From Candidatus Saccharimonadota bacterium (lineage in GTDB: Bacteria; Patescibacteriota; Saccharimonadia; CAILAD01; BJGX01), in assembly GCA_014191035.1 (NCBI GenBank), contig BJGX01000006.1, forward strand, positions 1-59,019: a stretch of 59,019 bases of DNA, read 5' to 3'. Both the position numbers and the translations under genes were made by a program. Below, piece after piece: positions 9,538 through 18,416 of the stretch. Numbering within the stretch: position 1 is the first letter of the stretch; each line of letters starts with the position of its first letter. The notes under the pieces were generated by a model that ran no database searches, was not told where the DNA came from, and saw only the letters and a list, made by a program, of their open reading frames with translations.

Positions 9538-11301
9538 TTAATTCCCATTAGGGGGTATTTGATAATATATAAATAATTGCTTGGCGATTTCGGCAAAGGT
9601 CGGTACGGCAGTTTTTTCGGCAAATCCGTCCACCTTAGGATAATCAACCCTTACTAGCATTACGAATTTTGGATCTTCAATTGGTGCAAAGCCAACGAAG
9701 CTTCCAATATTTTTCTTTTCTTCATAGCCGGTGCCGTCTTTTTTAGGCACCTGAGCAGTCCCGGTTTTTCCTGCAATGTTGTAACCGGGCATTCTAGTAG
9801 GCCAGCCTGAACCTTTTTGAACAACCTGCTTCATCATCTCTGATAACTGGGCGGCGGACTGCGTACTAATGATATTGTCTCGAATTACACTAGGCTTATT
9901 ATTTATTACCTCGCCATTTGGCAAAATTTCTTTTTGAATTAAATATGGCTTATATAGTGTGCCTCCATTTGCGATTGCTGAGACAGAGTTAACCAACTGG
10001 AGGCTTGTAGAAGATATACCCTGACCGAAAGTCATGTTGGCATAGTCTACGCTGTAAGATTTATTATCTTTGACAAAGCCTTTTGATTCACCAGCCAGCT
10101 CTATTCCTGTGCGTTCACCAAAGCCGAATTTATTTATGTAATCGTATAAAACATCTTTTGACTTTTGGGTTATTCGATTAGGGTCAGTCCCGAGTTGCTT
10201 TAATATAAAGACCATACCTGTATTTAGTGATTTTTGAATTACGTCGGTCATTGTGGAGACACCAAATTTTTTATTGTCTGCGTTCCTGATAGTACGATCT
10301 TCCACTTGGGCCTCACCGGTATCATTATAACTAGTATCGGATTTTAATTTACCTTCGTTGAGAGCGGCCGCCATAGTAATCACCTTAAAGCCCGACCCAG
10401 GTTCGAATAGATTTGTAATAGAAGAGTTTATAAATTTTTCATACTCTCCTGAAGGCACAGCTTGGTAATTATTTGGGTCATAGGAAGGATAATTGGCCAT
10501 TGCCTGTATAGCTCCAGTTTTGGGATCCATGATTATAACGCTTCCAGATTCTGCTTTATTAACTTTTACCGCATTTTCAATAGCGCTAGCTGCCATTGCC
10601 TGGACATTACGGTCAATTGTTAGAACCAAAGTACTGCCATCTTTTGGCTTCACTAGAGTATTTTCATTAGAAGTAATAGGAACCCCAAGCGAGTCTGTGA
10701 CCGCTCTACTGACTCCATCAGTTCCGGACAGAGTTTGGTTTTTAAACTGTTCTATACCATATTGCCCCGCTTCATCAGAGTTAACATATCCAGTTATATG
10801 AGAAAACAACTCGCCTTCTGGATAATTTCTGCCATCTTTTGGGGACAATATTATGCCTGGGATTTTCATATCCTTTATTTCTTTTGCTGTCGAATCAGTA
10901 ATTTTTTTGTTCAGAACCACATAGCGAGTATTTTTGTTTTCCAATTTTCTTTCTAATTCATCTTTATCTACATTCCCAAGATACTTGGATAGCTTTTCAA
11001 TAGCCTCATCTGCATTTTCAATATACTTTGGATCGGCTGCCATCAAATATAATTGCTGATTTAATGCAATTGGATACAGTTCTCCATTTCCGTCTTGGAC
11101 ATAAATCTCACCCCTGCGAGCTGGTATAACGAATTTGCGAGATTGCTGAGCGTTCGCTTTTTCGACATACGATTGGTGCTGAAAAACCTGAATGTAAAAA
11201 AGTTTTCCAATCATCAATACGCCAAATAAACACATAAATCCAACAAGGATTGATATGCGCTTATTTGACGATATCTCTTTTATGCCCCTATCCTCTGGCA
11301 T
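9538..11301 (-). CDS. ftsI: Penicillin-binding protein 2/FtsI transpeptidase
   Basis: FEPGSGFKVIT (SxxK), AGKTGTAQVP (KTG). Confidence 0.92.
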   Translation of the reverse strand: MPEDRGIKEISSNKRISILVGFMCLFGVLMIGKLFYIQVFQHQSYVEKANAQQSRKFVIPARRGEIYVQDGNGELYPIALNQQLYLMAADPKYIENADEAIEKLSKYLGNVDKDELERKLENKNTRYVVLNKKITDSTAKEIKDMKIPGIILSPKDGRNYPEGELFSHITGYVNSDEAGQYGIEQFKNQTLSGTDGVSRAVTDSLGVPITSNENTLVKPKDGSTLVLTIDRNVQAMAASAIENAVKVNKAESGSVIIMDPKTGAIQAMANYPSYDPNNYQAVPSGEYEKFINSSITNLFEPGSGFKVITMAAALNEGKLKSDTSYNDTGEAQVEDRTIRNADNKKFGVSTMTDVIQKSLNTGMVFILKQLGTDPNRITQKSKDVLYDYINKFGFGERTGIELAGESKGFVKDNKSYSVDYANMTFGQGISSTSLQLVNSVSAIANGGTLYKPYLIQKEILPNGEVINNKPSVIRDNIISTQSAAQLSEMMKQVVQKGSGWPTRMPGYNIAGKTGTAQVPKKDGTGYEEKKNIGSFVGFAPIEDPKFVMLVRVDYPKVDGFAEKTAVPTFAEIAKQLFIYYQIPPNGN

Positions 11302-11305
11302 AATT

Positions 11306-11632
11306 TTAGCGAGCGGTTGTGTATGAAACCGTCTTTACTGGAGCAAGCTGTGCAGTTTCTGCAGCTTTTTTAGCTTCCGCAATAGATTGAAGTCTGGCAG
11401 CGTCAATAGACAAGTTGTCTTTAGTTGACTGAAGCTGAGTTTGCTTTTGCTCCAAATTAGATATTTTATAATTAAAAGTTGATGTTTTGGTCACCTGACT
11501 AAGATACATCAATCCTAGCAGTATTACCAAGCAAACCAGCATTAAAGCTGTGCTTACAGGACCAGACTGAAGTTTGATCTTGTTTTTTACGATATTCTGA
11601 TTTTTTCGCAGTGACATTGCGGCAGATGACAT
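11306..11632 (-). CDS. ftsL: FtsL-like cell division protein
   Basis: 108 aa, single TM, coiled-coil; position between rsmH and ftsI. Confidence 0.6.
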   Translation of the reverse strand: MSSAAMSLRKNQNIVKNKIKLQSGPVSTALMLVCLVILLGLMYLSQVTKTSTFNYKISNLEQKQTQLQSTKDNLSIDAARLQSIAEAKKAAETAQLAPVKTVSYTTAR

Positions 11633-11710
11633 TTCGGCTCCTTTTTGTTTTATAGATTTTTGTTTTTGTTTTTGCTACATAAATTACTCAATAAACTTTA
11701 ACTAGACTCC

Positions 11711-11776
11711 TTACTTAACTACGCGTACTTTGAGTCGCTTTGCGCGTGGAGATTGATCTTTGATTTTGATGCTCAT
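11711..11776 (-). CDS. 21-aa basic micro-ORF MSIKIKDQSPRAKRLKVRVVK
   Basis: ATG-to-TAA frame read by hand; strong SD (AAAGGAGT) 6-7 nt upstream; below the ORF-track size cutoff. Confidence 0.5.
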   Translation of the reverse strand: MSIKIKDQSPRAKRLKVRVVK

Positions 11777-11800
11777 TTTTGAACTCCTTTTTATTTTTGT

Positions 11801-12709
11801 TTAATTTATCTTTTCTACGACCCTTAGCTTAGCACTACGAGCACGTGGATTGTTGTCGTTTTGTAATCCCTTTAATGGCTTTTTATTAATTAGCCTAAAG
11901 TTTGGTGATTCTACTTCCATTCCAGTTACCGGATCCTTGTCCACTTCAATTAGGGATTTAAAGAACTGCTTTACAATTCTATCTTCTAGGCTGTGGAAGC
12001 TTATAATTGCCAGCCTACCATCTTTATTTAGATGCTCTGTAGCCTCTGGCAATGTTGCTTCTAAGCTTTCAAGCTCAGCATTAGTGGCGATTCGTATTGC
12101 TTGGAATGTCCGGGTGGCTGGATGGATCCTGTATGACTTTGGCAAACAATTTTCTACGATATCGGCTAATTGCTTAGTGGTTTTGATTGGTTTGACTTCC
12201 CTATTATCTACAATAGCCTTGGCAATTCTTCGCGATTTTTTCTCTTCCCCGTAACGATATATTATATTGGCCAATTCCTCTTCTGAATACTCGTTTACAA
12301 TCTCTTTGGCGGTCAAACTTTGGCTTCTGTCCATTCTCATGTCTAGCTCGGCATCTTTGTTAAAACTAAATCCCCGTTCTGATTCATCTAGCTGAGGAGA
12401 TGATACTCCCAAGTCCATTAAAATCTTATCTACGCTACCAATGCTCTTCCAGTCGATTTCAGAGTAGTTGCTGTGTATGTAATCTATGTTCTTGCAATTC
12501 TTAAACTTCTTTTTCAATTCTTTTATCGCGTTTTCATCTCTATCGACTAGGATCAGTCGCCCACTCTCGCCGATTATTTTTAATATCTCGGCCGAGTGCC
12601 CGCCATAACCTGCTGTCATATCGATAACAATCTCTCCACTCTTCAAATCGAGTAAATCAATTGTTTGCTCTAGTAATACTGGTTGGTGTAATTTCATTTT
12701 CAAGGTCAC
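11801..12709 (-). CDS. rsmH: 16S rRNA m4C1402 methyltransferase
   Basis: HQPVLLEQTIDLL, DMTAGYGGHS, ISFHSLEDRIVKQFF, NNPRARSAKLRVVEK. Confidence 0.95.
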   Translation of the reverse strand: MTLKMKLHQPVLLEQTIDLLDLKSGEIVIDMTAGYGGHSAEILKIIGESGRLILVDRDENAIKELKKKFKNCKNIDYIHSNYSEIDWKSIGSVDKILMDLGVSSPQLDESERGFSFNKDAELDMRMDRSQSLTAKEIVNEYSEEELANIIYRYGEEKKSRRIAKAIVDNREVKPIKTTKQLADIVENCLPKSYRIHPATRTFQAIRIATNAELESLEATLPEATEHLNKDGRLAIISFHSLEDRIVKQFFKSLIEVDKDPVTGMEVESPNFRLINKKPLKGLQNDNNPRARSAKLRVVEKIN

Positions 12710-12766
12710 CTATTCAGCAGCCAGCTGTCTATTTTTGTTTTTGTTTTTTAAGTTAAATTGCTCATC

Positions 12767-12914
12767 GCAGTCAGCGTCTGAGCTTAATGTGGTAAGGACT
12801 TTTGTGAGTATAAGTCCTTGTGTGTGAGATAGTTTGTGAGGTGGAGTTTTATATAACATAAGTTGCTAGGATACTTTTATTAAGCGTCACCCTCCAGAAA
12901 CGCTCACTGACTGC
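12767..12914 (-). ncRNA. Candidate structured leader RNA between mraZ and rsmH
   Basis: Long-range inverted repeat 12767-12777 with 12900-12914 (GCAGTC+AGCGT / ACGCT+GACTGC with a 4-nt bulge) enclosing hairpin AAGGACTT 12794-12801 / AAGTCCTT 12812-12819. Confidence 0.35.
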
Positions 12915-12989
12915 CAAATAGTTGACTTTGTATTTTTGATTTTTATTTTTGTTTTTAAGGATCCGGATTTTTGTTTAAAATTCCATCAG

Positions 12990-13346
12990 TTAACTTTGTT
13001 TGGGTGTGATTCGCCAGTATTTACCAGCGCGCACAAGCATTACTGCTCGGCTATTTCCCAATAAAGCCATCTGATGAGCTTCTAAGGTTACTCTCCCCTG
13101 TTTAGAGTCGAGCTTTGAGGTTGATTTACCGACACGGAATTTAACGTTCAAATCGGCGATACTTTCATCTAGTATATCGCCTGATAACGCAGTTTCCATT
13201 TCGTTATCCCATACCTCTTTGGAATAAAGGTGCAGGTACTGGCCGAAGCCTGGGGTGATTATTACTTCGTTACCTAACTCGTTTTGCAATTCGCGAGGAA
13301 TTGTTAGTCTGTTCTTGTCGTCTAGTTTTCTTTCGAAGTAATCCAT
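12990..13346 (-). CDS. mraZ: Transcriptional regulator MraZ
   Basis: DYFERKLDDKNRLTIPRELQNELG; second AbrB-like repeat KLDSKQGRVTLEAHQ. Confidence 0.93.
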   Translation of the reverse strand: MDYFERKLDDKNRLTIPRELQNELGNEVIITPGFGQYLHLYSKEVWDNEMETALSGDILDESIADLNVKFRVGKSTSKLDSKQGRVTLEAHQMALLGNSRAVMLVRAGKYWRITPKQS

Positions 13347-13355
13347 TGTTTTTTG

Positions 13356-13405
13356 TTACCCACTTTTACCCACTACAACTATTGTACTACCCCACATTAC
13401 CCACT
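13356..13405 (-). promoter_or_regulatory. MraZ-box array (GTGGG repeats) upstream of mraZ
   Basis: TTACCCACT at 13356-13364, 13366-13374 and 13397-13405, plus a CCCAC variant at 13391-13395. Confidence 0.7.
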
Positions 13406-13514
13406 GCAATAGTTTTACAGGAGTTTTTTATACTTTTTTGATACAATTTTTTGTATCTTATAATACGAACAAAAAGCGAATTACCCACTATTATAGTTTG
13501 CTATAATGTATTTA

Positions 13515-14012
13515 ATGAGACACTTAAAGCGCATTGCCCCAGATTACATCCATAGTATCTTCTTTGGCATTGAAGACAGTTTGGTCTCCACCACAGGTGC
13601 ACTAGCCGGTATTGCGATTAGTTCTGGAAGCAAAGAACTCATCCTGGCAACTGCCCTAGTAATAATTGCGGTTGAATCTACCTCAATGGGAGCGAGCGAG
13701 TTTTTAAGTGAAGAAACCGAGGAAGATATTGAAAAAGAAAAGATGCCAGCCAACCCTAAAGTTAGCGGTCTAATATTGTTTTTGTCATATGGCATATCAG
13801 GCTTAATTCCTTTAATCCCTTATCTTATACTTACCGGCTGGGCTGCAATTATTACCAGCATTACGGCCGCGCTTTTCGGAATGATAATTCTTGGAATAGT
13901 CAAAGGCAAGGTGAGTAAAAAGAGTCCGTTTAGATCAGCCCTGGAAGTACTTATTATTGGTGGAATTGCTGCCGGAATCGGTATTGCTGTTGGTTTGATA
14001 TTTAAGGTCTAA
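13515..14012 (+). CDS. VIT1/CCC1-family membrane transporter-like protein
   Basis: IHSIFFGIEDSLVSTTGALAGIAI...MGASEFLSEETEEDIEKEK; start moved to ATG 13515 because ATG 13506 overlaps the -10 TATAAT 13502-13507. Confidence 0.75.
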   Translation: MRHLKRIAPDYIHSIFFGIEDSLVSTTGALAGIAISSGSKELILATALVIIAVESTSMGASEFLSEETEEDIEKEKMPANPKVSGLILFLSYGISGLIPLIPYLILTGWAAIITSITAALFGMIILGIVKGKVSKKSPFRSALEVLIIGGIAAGIGIAVGLIFKV

Positions 14013-15373
14013 GGCTTTAGCTTTTCGTCTAAATAAGCTTTGAGTTCTTCGATCTTGATGCGTTCTTGCTTCATAGTGTCGCGCTCACGCACAGTAACTG
14101 CTTTGTCCTCTAAGCTATCAAAATCTACGGTTATACAAAAAGGGGTGCCGATTTCGTCTTGGCGTCGGTAGCGCTTACCAATACTCTGAGTTTCATCGTA
14201 TTCAACATTGTAATCCCCTGCTATTTCCGCAAATACGTCTTTAGCTAATCCAGAAAGTTCAGGCTTCTTACTGAGTGGCAACACTGCAGCTTTAACAGGT
14301 GCAATTTCGTTCTTAAAGCGCATTACCACGCGCTTTTCACCACCCACTTCTTCTTCGTCGTAAGCATCAAGCATTACAGCCATTAAAAGTCGTTCTACAC
14401 CCACTGAAGGCTCGATAACGTAAGGAATAAATCTCTCGCCTGTTGCTTCATCAAAATAAGTTAAGTCTTTGCCACTCTCTTTGGCATGAGCACTTAAATC
14501 GTAATCAGTACGGTTTGCAATACCATATAGCTCCTTAAATCCAAAAGGATAATTGTACTGGATATCTACACTAGCTTCGGCATAATGAGCACGCTCATCG
14601 TCGGCATGATCATGATACTGCAAGTTTTCTTTACTTAGACCTATACTCTGCACCCAGTCCATACACTTTTGCTTCCACTCTGCATATTGATCTTTAGCTT
14701 GCTTAGGATGCACAAATACTTCTAATTCCATCTGGGTTAGTTCGCGCAATCGGAATATAAAATCACCAGGTGTAATTTCGTTACGAAATGCCTTACCAAT
14801 CTGGGCAATTCCGAAAGGAAGTTTCTTACGGGTAGTTTCGCGAACATTCTCGTACTGCGCAAAGATACCTCCAGCTGTTTCTGGGCGTAGGTAAGCTACA
14901 TTGGCATCATCTTCGATTGGACCAACATAAGTCTTAAACATCATCTGAAACGTTCTGGCAGGTGTAAATGAGTGCTTAGCTCCGCAATTCGGGCAAGCTG
15001 TTTCCTTAAGCTTCTCGTCGAGCTTTTTAAGATCATTGGTATCGATCCCGGCAACATGGTCGGCTCTAAAGCGGTGCTTACATTCTTTGCAATCCACCAT
15101 AGGATCAACAAAAGTATCAATATGCCCACTGGCCTTCCAAAGCTTGGGATTCTGAATAATGGTCGTATTAACCCCAACTACATTAGCGTTTTTATATACA
15201 AAAAACTTCCACCAGCTCGATTTAATGTTGTCAGCGAGTTCTGCTCCGTAAGGACCTAGGTCCCAGAATCCACCAATTCCACCATAAAGTTCCGAGGCCT
15301 GAAACACAAAGCCACGACGCTTGGCGTAACTGGTTAATTCTTCCATAGATAATTTATTTTTAGATTCGTTCAT
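14009..15373 (-). CDS. glyS: Glycyl-tRNA synthetase (class II, homodimeric type)
   Basis: YAKRRGFVFQASELYGGIGGFWDLGPYGAELADNIK; RLRELTQMELEVFVHP; YVIEPSVGVERLLMA. Confidence 0.95.
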   Translation of the reverse strand: MNESKNKLSMEELTSYAKRRGFVFQASELYGGIGGFWDLGPYGAELADNIKSSWWKFFVYKNANVVGVNTTIIQNPKLWKASGHIDTFVDPMVDCKECKHRFRADHVAGIDTNDLKKLDEKLKETACPNCGAKHSFTPARTFQMMFKTYVGPIEDDANVAYLRPETAGGIFAQYENVRETTRKKLPFGIAQIGKAFRNEITPGDFIFRLRELTQMELEVFVHPKQAKDQYAEWKQKCMDWVQSIGLSKENLQYHDHADDERAHYAEASVDIQYNYPFGFKELYGIANRTDYDLSAHAKESGKDLTYFDEATGERFIPYVIEPSVGVERLLMAVMLDAYDEEEVGGEKRVVMRFKNEIAPVKAAVLPLSKKPELSGLAKDVFAEIAGDYNVEYDETQSIGKRYRRQDEIGTPFCITVDFDSLEDKAVTVRERDTMKQERIKIEELKAYLDEKLKP

Positions 15374-15395
15374 GAGCTATATTATACCTTATAGC

Positions 15396-16121
15396 TTAGT
15401 TTGCTTGCAAAAGGTTTGTGCTTTCCGATAACACCTTAGAGCTTTTTATTTTTCTTTCGGTCTGCTGCTGTATATAACTAATCAATAGATTCAGTGAATC
15501 AGCAAGCGTTAGTGAATCTACCACAAGCTTTTCAATTAACTGACTGTTTTTTTCTAGACATGCGTGCCATAACTTTACGACGTTAATATCAACAAGAACC
15601 GAGTTATTACCCGCCCGATCTAGCGCTGTTCCATCCGCATAATCTAGCCAGTATTTTTTCAGGCCCGGCTTAATATGTGGTTCTACTCCGTACGATTTTA
15701 GTAAATTCAACAAATAGTAATTGAGCACCAATGAGGTCTTAATGTTTTGTGCTAATTTTTGGAGGGCTGCTTGATAGTTAGAATAAGCGCTCTCGTTGGG
15801 CAAATTTTCAGCCGAGAAAAAATCTACCACCTCGGTCAATAAAAGTGCCGACAAATTAGACTCTATAGTGGTTGCAAAGAACATATTTTTATCGAGCGCC
15901 TTGGCTCCAACAATAGTAGGTAGCTTACCTTTACCTAATGCTCTAAATTTTGTTTCTACCAATGGCTCTATGGCTGATTGTAATTTTGCCTTAGGCTTTC
16001 TTACTCCTTTGGCAATTAAAGAATATCTACCCTGCTCTAACGTGAAAAGAGTTAATATTTTATCGGCATCGTTAATATTTTTACGCGATATAACAAAGCC
16101 TGTTAGCTCAATCTGATTCAT
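15396..16121 (-). CDS. recO: DNA repair protein RecO
   Basis: TGFVISRKNINDADKILTLFTLEQGRYSLIAKGVRKPKAKLQ. Confidence 0.9.
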   Translation of the reverse strand: MNQIELTGFVISRKNINDADKILTLFTLEQGRYSLIAKGVRKPKAKLQSAIEPLVETKFRALGKGKLPTIVGAKALDKNMFFATTIESNLSALLLTEVVDFFSAENLPNESAYSNYQAALQKLAQNIKTSLVLNYYLLNLLKSYGVEPHIKPGLKKYWLDYADGTALDRAGNNSVLVDINVVKLWHACLEKNSQLIEKLVVDSLTLADSLNLLISYIQQQTERKIKSSKVLSESTNLLQAN

Positions 16122-16497
16122 TTTTTTCCATATAGTATTTTACTACCCCTACCAGTTGGCTTATTGAAAACTGTGATTTAGTGTATATACCGATAATATT
16201 TAACCCTACCAAAAGCTCCTTATTCAACTTAAGATCGTCAGTATTCATTCCTGTAACAATAGCAATCTTCACTTTATTACCACCCTGTTGCCTTCGCAGT
16301 GCTTTTAAAAGTTCGAAGCCATTCTTGCCGTTTAGCATTATATCGAGAATTATTAATCCATATTTTGATGGCGTGAATTTTTCCAATGTCTCTTTATAAT
16401 CCTTGGCAGTGTCTACTTTATAACCCTCTGCCTGAATTGATTTTTGATAAACCTCTAAAAGTAAGCTGTCATCTTCAACTATAAGTATTTTTTTCAT
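16108..16497 (-). CDS. Response regulator receiver-domain protein
   Basis: KKILIVEDDSLLLEVY, LIILDIMLNGKNGFELL, IVTG..., K in YTKSQF. Confidence 0.88.
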   Translation of the reverse strand: MKKILIVEDDSLLLEVYQKSIQAEGYKVDTAKDYKETLEKFTPSKYGLIILDIMLNGKNGFELLKALRRQQGGNKVKIAIVTGMNTDDLKLNKELLVGLNIIGIYTKSQFSISQLVGVVKYYMEKNESD

Positions 16498-16498
16498 C

Positions 16499-17113
16499 TT
16501 ACTTATTGTACTGAAGTGGCATCTGGTTAGACAAATGCATTCTTAAAAATACTAATCTTTTTTCGTTTTGCTTAGAAATCCTTAATTTGGCTCCAAATGA
16601 GTTAAAAAGTATAGATGCTAAGTTTGCAGAATCTTTTAAGAATAAGTCATGATTAATAACTTTACCACCATCAATTTTTAGAGTTGCATAGTCCCCCCTC
16701 CTTCTGATTGATATATTTATTTTTTTAAGATTTGAGTCTTCTAGAATAACTAAAGCTAAAATAATTTTAATCAGTGAACTAACTATTTTCTTATCTCCTA
16801 TTACATCTATTAAAGGCTTGGCTCTATTTATAAGTATCTTAACATTGCTTTCGCTATAGGTAGATTCAGATATTTTGATTGCTTCTATAATATTAGTAGT
16901 ACCCATAGAGCTATCCTGAAAATTTCTGCCAATATATATGAATTCGCTCAACAGCAAAATATTTATTCTGTTTCTTCGTATAATCTTTTTTAGATCAGGA
17001 CTAGCACTAACTTCGTTACTATCTATTTTGCTTTCTATAATTATCTGGTCTGAAGCAATTCTTGTGCTAACTTCAGAGAGCACCAAATTATAAAAGTCAT
17101 AATCGAAGTTCAT
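16499..17113 (-). CDS. Protein of unknown function; possible degenerate histidine-kinase-like partner of the adjacent response regulator
   Basis: Adjacent to the RR gene; IGDKKIVSSLIKIILALVILED resembles a degraded N-box; no phospho-acceptor H-box seen. Confidence 0.35.
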   Translation of the reverse strand: MNFDYDFYNLVLSEVSTRIASDQIIIESKIDSNEVSASPDLKKIIRRNRINILLLSEFIYIGRNFQDSSMGTTNIIEAIKISESTYSESNVKILINRAKPLIDVIGDKKIVSSLIKIILALVILEDSNLKKINISIRRRGDYATLKIDGGKVINHDLFLKDSANLASILFNSFGAKLRISKQNEKRLVFLRMHLSNQMPLQYNK

Positions 17114-17159
17114 AACCTTAGCTTAAGGGTAGCTTTAATTGTAGGCAAGCTGGAGCACT

Positions 17160-17867
17160 TTAAGGGTTTAGCTTAACTCCTGCAAGTATGTTGTTAAATG
17201 CTTTACTGTAATTATCTGGGTCGTCCGTTCTGAATATTAAAGTTTTCTCTCTTAGAGGCACTACGACTGTTTCAACCTTTTGGTTAGTTTTGCTATCTAC
17301 GGTTCCGGTATAACGCCTTCCTTTTATGCCAGATACTGTTACATCTGAGCCCTTGTACTTGCCACTTTTGACATCTTCTTCGTAATCTTTGATTGTTTCT
17401 AGATAGTTGCCACGAACTAGTTCCATATTAAATTTATGAAAATCACTCAATAAATCGATATAGTCTGGATCAGATGTACCCTTAAATGTGCCGTCTTTTG
17501 GTTTTGCCTCAACAGCCCAACTCCACGACTTTGGAATCGGAACTTGAAAATTACCCAATTCAGAAGGCGCTTTATAGACTCTCACATCTTTACTTTGGGC
17601 ATCAATGTTAGCTTGAGACTCTTCTTTCTTGCCCGCTTCAAAGCCGGTATCATATTGTTTTTTTAAATCAGTTTGCTTAACTTTCGAATTATTAATAGAA
17701 ACTGCTGCTAGGACGACAATTATTATAATAATAAAAACAATTGCCCCGATTATTCCAAAAATGAGTCCCCTGCTCTTTTTGGGCTTGTTTAGATTCATAC
17801 TTGATGGATCAGGCAAACCTCCCCCTGGCGCCGACGATGTGTTATTTAGTGGGTTGTCTGCTTCCAT
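17160..17867 (-). CDS. Single-TM anchored extracytoplasmic protein
   Basis: GLIFGIIGAIVFIIIIIVVLAAVSI TM; soluble C-terminal domain of unknown function. Confidence 0.55.
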   Translation of the reverse strand: MEADNPLNNTSSAPGGGLPDPSSMNLNKPKKSRGLIFGIIGAIVFIIIIIVVLAAVSINNSKVKQTDLKKQYDTGFEAGKKEESQANIDAQSKDVRVYKAPSELGNFQVPIPKSWSWAVEAKPKDGTFKGTSDPDYIDLLSDFHKFNMELVRGNYLETIKDYEEDVKSGKYKGSDVTVSGIKGRRYTGTVDSKTNQKVETVVVPLREKTLIFRTDDPDNYSKAFNNILAGVKLNP

Positions 17868-17874
17868 TCTTGTA

Positions 17875-18405
17875 TTACTCTGGCTTTAAGTTAGCTTCGC
17901 CTGGTTCCCAGTCAACTGGGCACAAACCGCCCGTTTGCAATGCTTTTACAACACGCATAGTTTCCTCAACACTTCTGCCGACATTTCCGTCTGATATAAC
18001 AACATATCTAAGGTTTCCATCAGGGTCGATTATAAATGTTCCTCGCTCGGCAGTTCCATCGCTTTCATTCAGCACTCCATAATCCCTAGAAAGTGTATGA
18101 TTTGTGTCTGCTAAAATTGGGAATTCTACATCTTTTAGATCTCGTTCAAACCAAGCTTTGTGTGAGAAAACACTATCTGTGCTTGCAGCCACAACAACCG
18201 TATTAAGTTTTTCGAAGTCTTTATTCATCTTTGCAAATCCTTCAATCTCGGTTGGGCAAACAAAGGTAAAGTCCCTTGGATAAAAGAATAAAATAACCCA
18301 CTTTCCTTTATAGTCTTCTAGGCTGATTTCGGTAAAATCGTCTTTAATACCTTTTTGGTAGGCTGGCTGTTTAAATGCTGGTGCTGGTTGATTAAGTTTT
18401 AACAT
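17875..18405 (-). CDS. 2-Cys peroxiredoxin (AhpC/Prx family)
   Basis: FYPRDFTFVCPTEI peroxidatic Cys; QTGGLCPVDWEPG resolving Cys. Confidence 0.93.
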   Translation of the reverse strand: MLKLNQPAPAFKQPAYQKGIKDDFTEISLEDYKGKWVILFFYPRDFTFVCPTEIEGFAKMNKDFEKLNTVVVAASTDSVFSHKAWFERDLKDVEFPILADTNHTLSRDYGVLNESDGTAERGTFIIDPDGNLRYVVISDGNVGRSVEETMRVVKALQTGGLCPVDWEPGEANLKPE

Positions 18406-18416
18406 GTTTATCTCCT

